Source of the DNA: G965233625 sp965233625
GTDB lineage: Bacteria; Planctomycetota; Planctomycetia; Pirellulales; Pirellulaceae
Assembly (NCBI GenBank): GCA_965233625.1
Contig: OZ247499.1
Location: 3,968,001 to 4,032,000, forward strand
DNA: 64,000 bases
Reading direction: 5' to 3'
The position numbers were made by a program, and so were the translations under genes. Under the pieces are notes generated by a model, which was not told the DNA's origin, searched no databases, and worked only from the letters and a program-made list of their open reading frames with translations. Of this stretch, positions 7,659 through 16,196 are shown piece after piece; positions within the stretch are counted from its first letter, which is position 1, and every line of letters starts with the position of its first letter.

Positions 7659-8387
7659 TTAGGCGTGGCAACCGCATGGCTGCTGGGGCAGCAGTTCCAC
7701 GCTTTCCGCTTTATCAAGATTGCAGGCGTTGCCTTCATCGGTATCGATGTGCACTTCCAGCTTGCTGGTTTCGTCGGCGCGGACCAACAGGTCTTCAAAC
7801 AGAATGCTGCACTGCGGCGAGGTGACGCGGAGATTCATGAAGTCTTTGTTCTTCACGCCATAGCGTGCAGCATCTGCGTTGCTCATGTGAACGTGGCGGG
7901 CGGCACGGATGACGCCCTGCTTCAATTCCACCACGCCATGCGGCCCGACCAGGACACAGCCGGGTGTGCCTTCGATATCGCCGCTGTGCCGCACCGGGGC
8001 GTCGATGCCCAACGAGATGGAATCGGTCAGCGCCAGTTCCACCTGACTGTAAGAACGGGTCGGCCCCAGGATGCGGACGTTCGGCAGCATCCGCTTCCGC
8101 GGCCCGACGACCATCACGGTCTGTTCAGCGGCGTAGAAGCCGTCCTGATACAGATCCTTCATCGGCTTCAACGTCTGACCAGGCCCGAAGAGTGTTTCCA
8201 CATCGGCATCGCTCAGATGTACATGGCGGGCGGAAATGCTGACCACCAGTTCCGAAGGCTTGCCGCTGTGTGCCGGCGCGCTGGAAGCTGATCCGTTGGA
8301 AGCTGGCGCGTTGCCGGGCGATTGTTTGTGTACGATCTGGCGGACAATCCGCTCTATGACGCTGCGGTCGATGGACTGCGAAATCAT
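7659..8387 (-). CDS. pduL: PduL-type phosphotransacylase, BMC cargo
   Basis: A 242-residue phosphate propanoyltransferase of the PduL family that swaps CoA for phosphate on the acyl group and so recycles CoA inside the shell. The family's tandem domain is seen with both metal-binding motifs, RHVHL (54-58) and RHVHM (164-168). An N-terminal amphipathic helix (SIDRSVIERIVRQIVHK) and a Pro/Ser/Ala linker (22-45) form an encapsulation tag. The C-terminus ends in an unusual PCGCHA. The ATG directly follows the TAG of the regulator gene (TAGATG), so the two are probably translationally coupled. Confidence 0.95.
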   Translation of the reverse strand: MISQSIDRSVIERIVRQIVHKQSPGNAPASNGSASSAPAHSGKPSELVVSISARHVHLSDADVETLFGPGQTLKPMKDLYQDGFYAAEQTVMVVGPRKRMLPNVRILGPTRSYSQVELALTDSISLGIDAPVRHSGDIEGTPGCVLVGPHGVVELKQGVIRAARHVHMSNADAARYGVKNKDFMNLRVTSPQCSILFEDLLVRADETSKLEVHIDTDEGNACNLDKAESVELLPQQPCGCHA

Positions 8388-9221
8388 CTACTGAGGTTCT
8401 CCGCCGTTTCCGGGTTGCTTGTCTTCGTGATTTGTCGTGGATGCAATCACCAGTTCAACGCCAGCGCTGGTGACTTTGTGGCGCCAGTGGGTGTCAATCG
8501 CATCGTCCACGACCAGCGTGTCGATCTCGCCAATGTCGCAAAGCTGGGCCAGACTCCGCCGGCCGAACTTGGTGCTGTCGGCGACCACCATCACGTGGTC
8601 TGAGGATTTCATCATCATGCGTTCTGTTTCCACCAGCAGTGCGTTGCTGTTGTAAAAGCCCGCATTGCCAGTGGTGCTGCTTTCGCCGGCGCCTGCGACG
8701 CTTAGCACCGCGCACCTTGCGTTCAGTCTGGCCAGCATTTCGTCGGCGTATTGCCCCAACGAAACACCCGTGGCCGTGTGTACATAACCGCCAATCAAGA
8801 TTAGCTCGGATTCTGGTGACGATGCGAAAAGGTTGGCTACCGGCAGTGAATTGGTAACGATTGTCAGGGGCCGTCCCACTAATAACCGCGCCAGCTCATA
8901 CGTGGTGCTTCCCCCATCCAGCAGAATCGTATCTCCGTCTTCAATCCGCGGGGCCGCTGCGTGGGCAATGGCCTGTTTCTTGTCCCAATGAATCGCCTGA
9001 CGCTGGTCAAAATGGGGCAATTCCGGCGACGGGCCGGTGTAGAACACGCCGCCATGCGACCGCTTTACCACGCCCGTTTCTTCCAGGTGATCCAGATCAC
9101 GCCGGATCGTGGATTCCGAAACGCCGGTTTCACTCTTCAACTCTCTTAGCGACGCGAAGCCGCTGTGCCGGATCAATTCCAGCAACCGCTCCCGGCGGCC
9201 ATCAGCAGACGCAATCGACAC
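8388..9221 (-). CDS. DeoR-family transcriptional regulator of the BMC operon
   Basis: A DeoR-type repressor with an N-terminal winged helix-turn-helix (RRERLLELIRHSGFASLREL, then SESTIRRDLDHLEETGVV) and a C-terminal effector domain of ISOCOT fold (DGGSTTYELA, TNSLPVANLF, VADSTKFGRR). The effector is probably a phosphorylated sugar of the pathway, by analogy with FucR/GlpR relatives. An upstream ATG at 9269 exists, but it lies at the predicted transcription start and has no ribosome-binding site. GTG at 9221 has AGGAGG six bases before it (9228-9233), so I choose it, giving 277 residues. It is the first gene of the operon, so autoregulation is likely. Confidence 0.9.
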   Translation of the reverse strand: MSIASADGRRERLLELIRHSGFASLRELKSETGVSESTIRRDLDHLEETGVVKRSHGGVFYTGPSPELPHFDQRQAIHWDKKQAIAHAAAPRIEDGDTILLDGGSTTYELARLLVGRPLTIVTNSLPVANLFASSPESELILIGGYVHTATGVSLGQYADEMLARLNARCAVLSVAGAGESSTTGNAGFYNSNALLVETERMMMKSSDHVMVVADSTKFGRRSLAQLCDIGEIDTLVVDDAIDTHWRHKVTSAGVELVIASTTNHEDKQPGNGGEPQ

Positions 9222-9263
9222 AGGCTTCCTCCTCGCACTTTCAGCTTCCAATTTGCCTATCTT

Positions 9264-9277
9264 AATCATGAATGATT
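9264..9277. promoter_or_regulatory. Candidate DeoR operator palindrome
   Basis: AATCATGAATGATT is a perfect 6-bp inverted repeat with a 2-bp centre. It overlaps the -10 box and the predicted transcription start of the BMC operon. A related half with the pattern AATCAT..GAATG recurs at about 9303-9313, over the -35 side. This is a natural place for the first-gene repressor to bind, but no binding data are available here. Confidence 0.5.
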
Positions 9278-9303
9278 ATGCGCATTCAATTGAGTGAAAT
9301 CAA
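9275..9303 (-). promoter_or_regulatory. Sigma70-like promoter of the BMC operon
   Basis: On the minus strand TTGATT (9298-9303) and CATAAT (9275-9280) are spaced by exactly 17 bases. Transcription would start near 9268, giving a leader of about 46 bases before the GTG start of the regulator. Confidence 0.6.
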
Positions 9304-9496
9304 TCATCTGAATGTTAATAATGAAAGAATTACAGGAAAATCCACGCGTAAACAGCGATCGTAATGCGTGAATAGCCTCAAATGCCGCAGAAACGGATAA
9401 AATGGAGGCTTAGAGGGCCGTTAGGCGATGCAATGGCGATTGCACAACCTGGAGGCTATGGGCAATTAGAAGGGCGATAGTGCGTCGCGATTTTGG

Positions 9497-10549
9497 CTAC
9501 TGAAGCGTTACCAGGGAGTCGCCCGTGCCGGTGGAAGAACGGCGGAGCTGCCCGCAGGCGGCGTTGATTTTGTCACCTTTGCGTTGCCGGTATTGCACGA
9601 CCAGCCCGCTACGCTGCAGAATCTGCCGGAATTCTGTCTGAGCTTCCTGCGAAGGAGTCGCGTATGGCAGGCCCGCAACAGGATTGTAGGGGATGATATT
9701 AATCAACGCTTTGCGGCCGCGGAGCAGTTTGGCTAACGCGCGGGCGTGTTCCGGGGCGTCGTTCACGCCGGCCAGCAGCACGTATTCGTACGTCAGCCGG
9801 CGGCGCGAGACTTCAAAGTAATAGTCCGCCGCGTCCAGAATCTCTTCCAGACCTGTGTTGGAATTCACAGGAACCAGACGGTTACGCAGTTCGTCATCCG
9901 GCGCATGCAGCGAAACGGCCAAGTGATATCGGCTGTTGGTATCGGCTAGACGCCTGATCGCTGGCGGAAGCCCGACGGTTGAGATCGTGATGCGGCGTGC
10001 ACTGATGTTCAAGCCTTTGTTAGAAGTCGCCTGCGCAAGCGCCTTGGTCAGTTCCGGCAGATTGGCCAGCGGTTCGCCCATGCCCATCATCACAATGTGG
10101 CTGAGGCGTTCGTCTTCGGGCAGCAGCGCCGCCAGCCGCAGCATCTGTTCCAGAATTTCACCGGCCGTCAGATTCCGCTCGACGCCGTCCAGGCCGCTGG
10201 CACAGAACACGCAGCCCATCGCACAGCCGACCTGCGAACTCACGCAGATCGTCCGGCGGATGCCATCCCGCAGCAGCACGCATTCAATCCGCCCGCCGTC
10301 GTGCAGTTGCAGGAGCAGCTTTTCGGTGCCGTCGGGCGACTGGGTGTGGCGGACGATTTCGGTGGTCCAGAGCTGAAAGTTCTCCGCCAGCTTGCTGCGA
10401 AGTTCCTTCGATAGGCTGGTCATTTCATCGAAGGTCGTCGCCCGCTTCTGATAGACCCATTCTTCAAGCTGCTTCGCGCGGTACGCAGTCTGCCCCTGAC
10501 TGGCCAGCCAGCCGTTGACGTCGGAAGATGGATCAAGCAGATGTTTCAT
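9497..10549 (-). CDS. rlmN: RlmN 23S rRNA (adenine-C2) methyltransferase
   Basis: A radical-SAM enzyme that methylates C2 of A2503 in 23S rRNA and A37 of some tRNAs. The iron-sulfur cluster motif is Cys109, Cys113 and Cys116 in GCAMGCVFCASG. The second catalytic cysteine, Cys332 in NAACGQLRR, is in its usual place near the C-terminus. GMGEPLANL and the SAM-binding RRITISTVGL segment are also present. The length of 350 residues is normal. It is a single gene reading the same way as the BMC operon but separated from it by the operon's promoter region. Confidence 0.97.
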   Translation of the reverse strand: MKHLLDPSSDVNGWLASQGQTAYRAKQLEEWVYQKRATTFDEMTSLSKELRSKLAENFQLWTTEIVRHTQSPDGTEKLLLQLHDGGRIECVLLRDGIRRTICVSSQVGCAMGCVFCASGLDGVERNLTAGEILEQMLRLAALLPEDERLSHIVMMGMGEPLANLPELTKALAQATSNKGLNISARRITISTVGLPPAIRRLADTNSRYHLAVSLHAPDDELRNRLVPVNSNTGLEEILDAADYYFEVSRRRLTYEYVLLAGVNDAPEHARALAKLLRGRKALINIIPYNPVAGLPYATPSQEAQTEFRQILQRSGLVVQYRQRKGDKINAACGQLRRSSTGTGDSLVTLQ

Positions 10550-10598
10550 AACCGTCTATTCTACCGGTTGACCACAAAACGGGCAGCCCTGACGGCGA

Positions 10599-12170
10599 TT
10601 ACATCGGCTGCTTTTTCCCGGTAGTGTGCTCAGCCTCCAGTTTGATGTTCTGAAAGGCTTCGTCGTCTGGCCTTAGTTTTAGCCCTTGGTTGGCGTAGTC
10701 GAGTGCTTTACGGGGGTCGCCGTAATCAAGGTGCGCCTGCGATGTTTTTCGCAGCAGCCAGACTTTACCGGGCGTCGACTCCGCTTCGTATTCCATCATC
10801 CGCAGTCCATCGGCAGTGCGGCCGGTTTTGATGAGCTGGTTCGCCACCGGCAACAGCGCGCCGCCCCATGGCGCTTTCTTGCCGTTGGATTTGAACCAGT
10901 CGATCGCGGCTTCCACACCCTGCTTCTGCACCATTTCGAACAGGCGTTGATCCTGTGTCCTACGCGGCTTGCCGGGCAGACGATAGGGCTGCCCAGTGAC
11001 AATATGCAGCAGTTCACCGCTGAGACGGACCACGGCGTTCCAGACTTCGCTCTGACCGAAGCGGTCGCCTTGATTACACAGCACGATGATGAAGGCGTCT
11101 TCGTCCACAAGGCGGTGCTCCATCGCGCGGAACCCGTTAATGGCGCCGCCGTGATTGATCACCTTCACCCGTTTCTGCGTCACCGGGTGCCTGCGCGTGT
11201 AAATCTGCCAGCCATACCCGTAGATGCTGTGCGGCCGGCCGCCGGCGGCTTTTACTTCGGGTACGCCGCGGTTGGGCGTGAACATCAGATCGCGATACTT
11301 TTTGTTCAGCAGCTTGTCGGTGTACAACGCACGGTCCCAGCGGTACATGTCCTCTACGGTGGAATACAGGCCGCCTGCGGCGCCAGGTGAAGTTCCAATC
11401 TCGATGTATTCAGCGTTTTCCAGCCCGAAGGCGCCGTAGTCGTAGCCGTTAGCGCGGTTCTTGATGATCTTCTGGTTCGAGTCATAGCCGCTATCTTTCA
11501 TGCCGAGCGGGTCGAAGATCCGCTGCTGAAGATTCTGCTGAAAAGATTTCCGCGTGACCTTCTCGATGATGCGGCCCAGGATGCAATAGCCCGCATTGCA
11601 GTAGCTATAGATAGCGCCAGGGTCGTGCGAGAGATCGCCGCTGCAGTGCAGTTTGATGAATTCATCTTTGCCGAAAGACATACGGGCGATTTTGCCGCGG
11701 TAGTCGTAGCTGGCCGTAAAATCTTTGATGCCCGACTGGTGCGAAAGCAAATGATGCAGCGTGATGCGGTCGCCAGTGTCGCTTCGGTAGTACGGCAGAT
11801 GATCCGTAATCTTGTTGTCTAGCTTCAGCTTTCCTTCCTGCACTAGCTGCAGCACGATGACCGCGCAGAACTGTTTGCTGACAGACGCCAGGCGGAATTT
11901 TGTTGCGGGAGTGTTGGCAATGTCCCATTCGTGATTCGCGTTGCCGAACCCCGCTTTGTAAATCACCTCGCCCCTGCTTGCCACCAGGACCGCACCGGAG
12001 AACAGGCCGGTGTCCGCCGTTGCCTGGCAGAGCTTGGCCATCGCCGCAGCTTTATCCGTTGCAGCAGGCTGATATCCCGGCGGAAGCTTGGCAGTGTTTT
12101 CCTGCGCCGCCAGCATCCCTGGCAGCGCGCAGCACGCGATGGCCGCATAGAGCATCAAGGCTTCGCGCAA
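10599..12170 (-). CDS. Secreted serine hydrolase of the beta-lactamase class C / esterase family
   Basis: A penicillin-binding-protein-like serine hydrolase (PF00144 type). The catalytic SxxK is in LASVSKQFCAV, the tyrosine motif is YCN in YSYCNAGY, and the third motif is HGG in VINHGGAING. A signal peptide (MREALMLYAAIACCALPGMLAAQ) precedes it, and a C-terminal helical stretch of about 110 residues looks TPR-like. The open frame reaches 12365, but the upstream part only shadows the neighbour's His-rich tail. A TTG at 12170 has AAGGAG at good spacing; ATG at 12188 and ATG at 12155 are alternatives. Substrate unknown; such proteins are often esterases or peptidases rather than resistance enzymes. 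Confidence 0.85.
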   Translation of the reverse strand: MREALMLYAAIACCALPGMLAAQENTAKLPPGYQPAATDKAAAMAKLCQATADTGLFSGAVLVASRGEVIYKAGFGNANHEWDIANTPATKFRLASVSKQFCAVIVLQLVQEGKLKLDNKITDHLPYYRSDTGDRITLHHLLSHQSGIKDFTASYDYRGKIARMSFGKDEFIKLHCSGDLSHDPGAIYSYCNAGYCILGRIIEKVTRKSFQQNLQQRIFDPLGMKDSGYDSNQKIIKNRANGYDYGAFGLENAEYIEIGTSPGAAGGLYSTVEDMYRWDRALYTDKLLNKKYRDLMFTPNRGVPEVKAAGGRPHSIYGYGWQIYTRRHPVTQKRVKVINHGGAINGFRAMEHRLVDEDAFIIVLCNQGDRFGQSEVWNAVVRLSGELLHIVTGQPYRLPGKPRRTQDQRLFEMVQKQGVEAAIDWFKSNGKKAPWGGALLPVANQLIKTGRTADGLRMMEYEAESTPGKVWLLRKTSQAHLDYGDPRKALDYANQGLKLRPDDEAFQNIKLEAEHTTGKKQPM

Positions 12171-12174
12171 CGCA

Positions 12175-14793
12175 TCACTCCTTCCCATGCTTGTGCGAAT
12201 GATCATGTTTATGGCCATGCTCATGGTCGTGATCGTGCGGGTGCGGGTGCGGATGGCTGTGATGTGTAATGTCATCGGCCCCAGGTAACGGCAGCCCCAG
12301 ATCATCGTGGTTGTGCTGAAAACCTTTGCCATCAACATCCACGAAGATGGGATTGGCCACCGCAATGGGCGCCCGCTTTCCGCTGCCCATGATCTTTTCC
12401 ATGGTCAGCCCTTCGCCAATGGTGGCGATGATGATGTGCGCGTCTTTCTCCAGTTCGACGTTGATCGTCGCTTTGAATTTCTGCACCGACTCAAGATCGC
12501 CAAACAACTCCGGCGCCGTCCTGCGTGTGTAGTTGTGCTTCTTACTCGCGCGTCCGTTGATGAAGACCTGCACGCGGTTGACGTCTATCCAGTCCGGGCA
12601 TTGCACGCTTACCTGAAACGAAGCCTTGCCATCTTTTGCAATCAGATCGTCGCCTGGAAGCGCTAGCTTATCGTGAGTTTTCGAGACGCCTTTGACCGAT
12701 AGATACGGCCCGGTAGACATCACAATATGACCGGCTTCAATCTGGCGGACCATTTCGGCAGTCGAGATTTTCGCCGGGTCGTCGGTGCTGCTCGCGATCC
12801 AGATGCGGCGGCCACCGCTGCCGTGATGGTTGTAATGTGCGTCCGTGTTAATGGCGCCGGGGATACGGTAACCGTAGTTCAGCAGTTGCATCCACTGAAA
12901 CAGTGGCACTCGCATGGTGCGGACGTTGGGTGGGTTGTTGGGGATGTCCTGAAAGATCGTCGCCAGCGGATGCACTTCGATGACGTCCGTCCATTTCAGC
13001 ATCCCGCGGAAACCTTTGTCCGGCTTGCCGTCGGTGTCTGCATCGCCGTGAATCTGGTGCAGGTTGGGATGATTCATCTGCACCACTTTGTCGGAAGCCT
13101 TGTCCCACAACGCAACACGTTCGATCTGTAAAACCGGGTTGGCCGAAGTGCGCGGGCCGCCGCCGTTCTGTGTGTGCGGGCGGTGCAGCAGCGGGAAAGA
13201 GTTCTGATGGTTCACTGGCAACGGAGAGCCAGTAACTTCGATACCAGTGCAGGTGGCCATCAGGTGTTCCAGCTTCATCTGCTGAAGGTGCGGCGTGTAA
13301 CTGCTAACGCGGGCATGCTCTGTGCATGGGGCGAATTCCAGATGTTCGCAGATCAGATTCTCGACGCGTCCATACTGGTCCGAGGTGTTATCGCCCGAGG
13401 GACTACTGTGGCTGTGCAGATCTGCGCTGACCCAGCCCGGCGTATCAATCACGCGTGGCAGCGAAATCTCCACCAGCTGCATTTCACCCGCGGTGATCGT
13501 CACTTCCTTGCGGACCGATGCGAATTCCGGACCGCGGCTGAAATACACTTCATACTCGCCGGGTTTCAGCGGACAATGAAACTTACCGTGCACGGCGTAC
13601 ACACAGTTCTCAACAAACGTCCGCGTAGCGCTGGGGCCAAAGCTGGGCCTTGAACCATCTTTACCGTAGAAGGTGGCCTTGAACGGCACGGGCATTCCAT
13701 CGCCACTGGTGACAACCGCGTTCAGCCCCGACGGTTCGCCCAGGGGAATCGCGACGGACACGGCTTTGTCCAGGACTTCAAACGGCACGGTCTTCTCTTT
13801 GAAACCAATGGATGTCGTCACCGCGATATATTTACCGGGCGTCAGCCGGGCGTGTGCCATGCCTTTGTCACTGGTCTGCAGTTGAAACGAAGCCGCGTCT
13901 TCGCGTTTGCCGGCGCCGGCAGCCAGCAACGATATCTTTGCGCGTAGGACCGAAGCGACGCCGCTGGCAGGCTCAATGTCTGAATCCGCCGTGAACGTCA
14001 CCATCTGCGATGTTGCTCCCGGCTTCTCTGCTACGGAGATCAGGTCGATGGTGCTGGTGGCGGGGTACAGCCGCACGGTCCAGGTCAGCTTGCCAGCTTC
14101 GCGTTGCACGAGAGCGTCACCGTACTGCAGCCGGTTGGGGCGACCACGTTTCCAGGTGGGCGCCGTGGTTGTATCCGGGCACTGGAAGCCGATCGTCTGA
14201 CGGAAGAAAGCATCGCTGCAATACGCGGTGCTGCCCGTGCTGCTGAACGAAAACACGCCATCCGCCCGCACACCGTCGTACGCGGCAACCTTCTCCGCCG
14301 CTTCACCTTCAATCGTCAGCGTGGCTGTTACAAACGGATCATTACCGGACAGGCTATAACGCACCGTGGCGGTGGTGCCATCCTTGGTCGCGGATCTTGA
14401 GGAGGTGCACTGCCAGTATGCCGTATCGCCTTCACCGCCGGTCTTCACCTTCTTAGGATCGTGAAAGTAATAACGGCCCGCGGTGGGAATGAATGCGCTG
14501 AGCTGATCGTTCGACGGCTTGTTTAGCGTCAGATCCAGGATCGAACCGCCGATGTTCCGCACCGTCAGATTCGCGTCGCGTGTTGGCAATGGCGCCGCGA
14601 TGACGAGCGAAATCTCTTCGTTCTTCAGCAGCGTATCGCCATAAATCCAGTCAACCTCTTTGCCGTCAATCTTGGGCTTGACGCCGGGTGCAATCTCGAC
14701 AACTTCAGCTGCTTGGAGCGGAGCTGCCGCCAGCAACATGAAACCGGAAACCAACGCTGTTACAGCCGCAAAGCCACCAGATCGTAGGAACAT
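12175..14793 (-). CDS. CehA/McbA-family PHP metallohydrolase with His-rich tail
   Basis: An 872-residue secreted protein with signal peptide (AAVTALVSGFMLLAAAPLQA). The N-terminal half consists of beta-rich domains, including a carboxypeptidase-regulatory-like segment. A PHP-type phosphoesterase domain begins near residue 455 with the metal-binding ADLHSHSSPSGDN and continues with CTEHARVSSY and NTDAHYNHHG, as in the CehA/McbA family. The final 35 residues are extremely rich in His, Asp and Lys (HPHPHPHDHDHEHGHKHDHS), probably a metal-binding tail. Its stop lies within the start region of the serine hydrolase, so the two form a coupled pair. Substrate not inferable. Confidence 0.85.
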   Translation of the reverse strand: MFLRSGGFAAVTALVSGFMLLAAAPLQAAEVVEIAPGVKPKIDGKEVDWIYGDTLLKNEEISLVIAAPLPTRDANLTVRNIGGSILDLTLNKPSNDQLSAFIPTAGRYYFHDPKKVKTGGEGDTAYWQCTSSRSATKDGTTATVRYSLSGNDPFVTATLTIEGEAAEKVAAYDGVRADGVFSFSSTGSTAYCSDAFFRQTIGFQCPDTTTAPTWKRGRPNRLQYGDALVQREAGKLTWTVRLYPATSTIDLISVAEKPGATSQMVTFTADSDIEPASGVASVLRAKISLLAAGAGKREDAASFQLQTSDKGMAHARLTPGKYIAVTTSIGFKEKTVPFEVLDKAVSVAIPLGEPSGLNAVVTSGDGMPVPFKATFYGKDGSRPSFGPSATRTFVENCVYAVHGKFHCPLKPGEYEVYFSRGPEFASVRKEVTITAGEMQLVEISLPRVIDTPGWVSADLHSHSSPSGDNTSDQYGRVENLICEHLEFAPCTEHARVSSYTPHLQQMKLEHLMATCTGIEVTGSPLPVNHQNSFPLLHRPHTQNGGGPRTSANPVLQIERVALWDKASDKVVQMNHPNLHQIHGDADTDGKPDKGFRGMLKWTDVIEVHPLATIFQDIPNNPPNVRTMRVPLFQWMQLLNYGYRIPGAINTDAHYNHHGSGGRRIWIASSTDDPAKISTAEMVRQIEAGHIVMSTGPYLSVKGVSKTHDKLALPGDDLIAKDGKASFQVSVQCPDWIDVNRVQVFINGRASKKHNYTRRTAPELFGDLESVQKFKATINVELEKDAHIIIATIGEGLTMEKIMGSGKRAPIAVANPIFVDVDGKGFQHNHDDLGLPLPGADDITHHSHPHPHPHDHDHEHGHKHDHSHKHGKE

Positions 14794-14949
14794 CGTCTTA
14801 GCCTGTTCATTTGAAAGCGGTTACGCAAAACAATACCTCGCGGCGCTATTGTACTCGGCCTGCCAGGCTAGATGCGAAGCGTGCACCGCTGTCTATGAAG
14901 ATCTGATGTAGCCGGGTTGCAAGGATGAAATGCGGTGACTCTCCGCAGG

Positions 14950-15828
14950 TCATTTGTAGCCAAGCTTCGAGAGCGTCTCGCCGATCAGGTTATGAAGGAT
15001 GGCCTGTTCTTCCTCGTTAAAACCTTCTTTCCAGACGCCGGAACGGGCGAACTGAATGGTGGTGCCGATACCGCGTTTATGCGGAGGAAGATTATGGGCC
15101 GCAGTAGCTTCAACGATTTCGTCCAGCTGTTCCCCGGAGATATCAACGTCAATAAAATTATATAGTTCTTCCAGATAACGCCGCGTATCTGAAATCAGAT
15201 CCTCATACCGGAGTAAATAACGTAACGTAGCTTCGTGCTGGTCATAAGTATCTAACAGAATCTCCGCGATACGATTCCAGATCCCGCAGTTGGCTTGTAT
15301 CGCGTGGCGCCGACGCGGGCCGGAAAGCGGTTCGAAATGCGCCGCGGCACGCTGGGCTGCATAACCACCTTCCGACAATGCCGTGATCTGAGAATTGATA
15401 ACATCCCGGCCATCGCGAAGCATCACGATGATTCTCGAACGCGGGAAAAGGCTAGATAAAAAATCGGCGCCAAAACTACCGTTCGGTTCTTTGATGATGA
15501 TGCGGCTACTTAGATCGCCGAACTGTGCATGTATGCGGTTGAGGATGAGTTTCCGCGTGTAGAATTTCCAGACGTCTTCATACTCTTTACAGAAAAAATA
15601 AGAATCCCGCTCCCCGTTTTCTTCGTGCCGCCGCGGACGTTTATCCGTCAGTCCACGCGAGTCCACCAGGTGAGAACCAATCAACGGTTCGTTCATCACA
15701 CAGCAGCCATGCCGCAGCAATCTGGTAGAGGTCCAGCTGGTGCCGCTCCGTGGCGATGCGAAAATCCAGACAAGGTTCTCCTCAAGCACCTGCTCTTCAC
15801 GTGCGGTCAGTTCTACAAACTCAGTCAT
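14950..15828 (-). CDS. Sulfotransferase family protein
   Basis: A 292-residue PAPS-dependent sulfotransferase. The 5'-phosphosulfate loop is FASPRSGTSWTST (residues 23-35) and the 3'-phosphate-binding motif is IIVMLRDGRDVINSQ, with the usual Arg and Ser. It lacks a signal peptide, so it would act in the cytoplasm or at the inner membrane face, likely on a carbohydrate or lipid. It stands alone between the CehA-like gene and a repeat-rich gap. Confidence 0.88.
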   Translation of the reverse strand: MTEFVELTAREEQVLEENLVWIFASPRSGTSWTSTRLLRHGCCVMNEPLIGSHLVDSRGLTDKRPRRHEENGERDSYFFCKEYEDVWKFYTRKLILNRIHAQFGDLSSRIIIKEPNGSFGADFLSSLFPRSRIIVMLRDGRDVINSQITALSEGGYAAQRAAAHFEPLSGPRRRHAIQANCGIWNRIAEILLDTYDQHEATLRYLLRYEDLISDTRRYLEELYNFIDVDISGEQLDEIVEATAAHNLPPHKRGIGTTIQFARSGVWKEGFNEEEQAILHNLIGETLSKLGYK

Positions 15829-15898
15829 CGATACTGTCGTATTACGGGGAAGACCTAAGGACCCAAACTCCGCGGGTGCGGATATTATGTTGTGCCAA

Positions 15899-16024
15899 CA
15901 ACATATTCCCTCTTCGCCCCTCTGGGGAGAAGACAGGCCGTCAGGCCAGATGAGGGGTCGCCCGCTTTCTCGCTACCCCCTCACCCTAACCCTCTCCCCA
16001 AAGGGGCGAGGGGACAATATGTTG
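15899..16024. repeat. Palindromic dispersed element (CCCTCACCCTAACCC type)
   Basis: A 126-bp intergenic element with inverted arms. The left arm (15899-15930) starts CAACATATTCC and ends CCTCTGGGGAGA. The right arm (15993-16024) is its complement with a few mismatches and ends GGGGACAATATGTTG. Its right half, CCCTCACCCTAACCCTCTCC onward, recurs at 1711-1749. This element explains most of the 368-base gap between the sulfotransferase and the next gene; the rest (15829-15898 and 16025-16196) shows nothing I can name. Confidence 0.8.
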
Positions 16025-16196
16025 CGATTGCATAACGCCACAACATCGTATGCGCACCCAAACGCCGCCCATATATACAACGCAGCCCAATCCAGGTAAG
16101 TACCGCCTGCTGCGCGCGGAAAGGGGATCAGCACAGCGGCTGTGGCGTGCTCATGACAATCGGTTTTGATGAGTGATGGCGTAGCCAGAACGACTG

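Noticed and set aside
10599..12170. Antibiotic-resistance beta-lactamase
   Set aside because: Motifs fit the wider serine hydrolase/esterase family with a long C-terminal region; nothing points to drug resistance.
15740..16099. Plus-strand open frame of 119 residues
   Set aside because: It runs antisense to the sulfotransferase start and then through the palindromic repeat; its LTLSPKGRGD segment is only the translated repeat.
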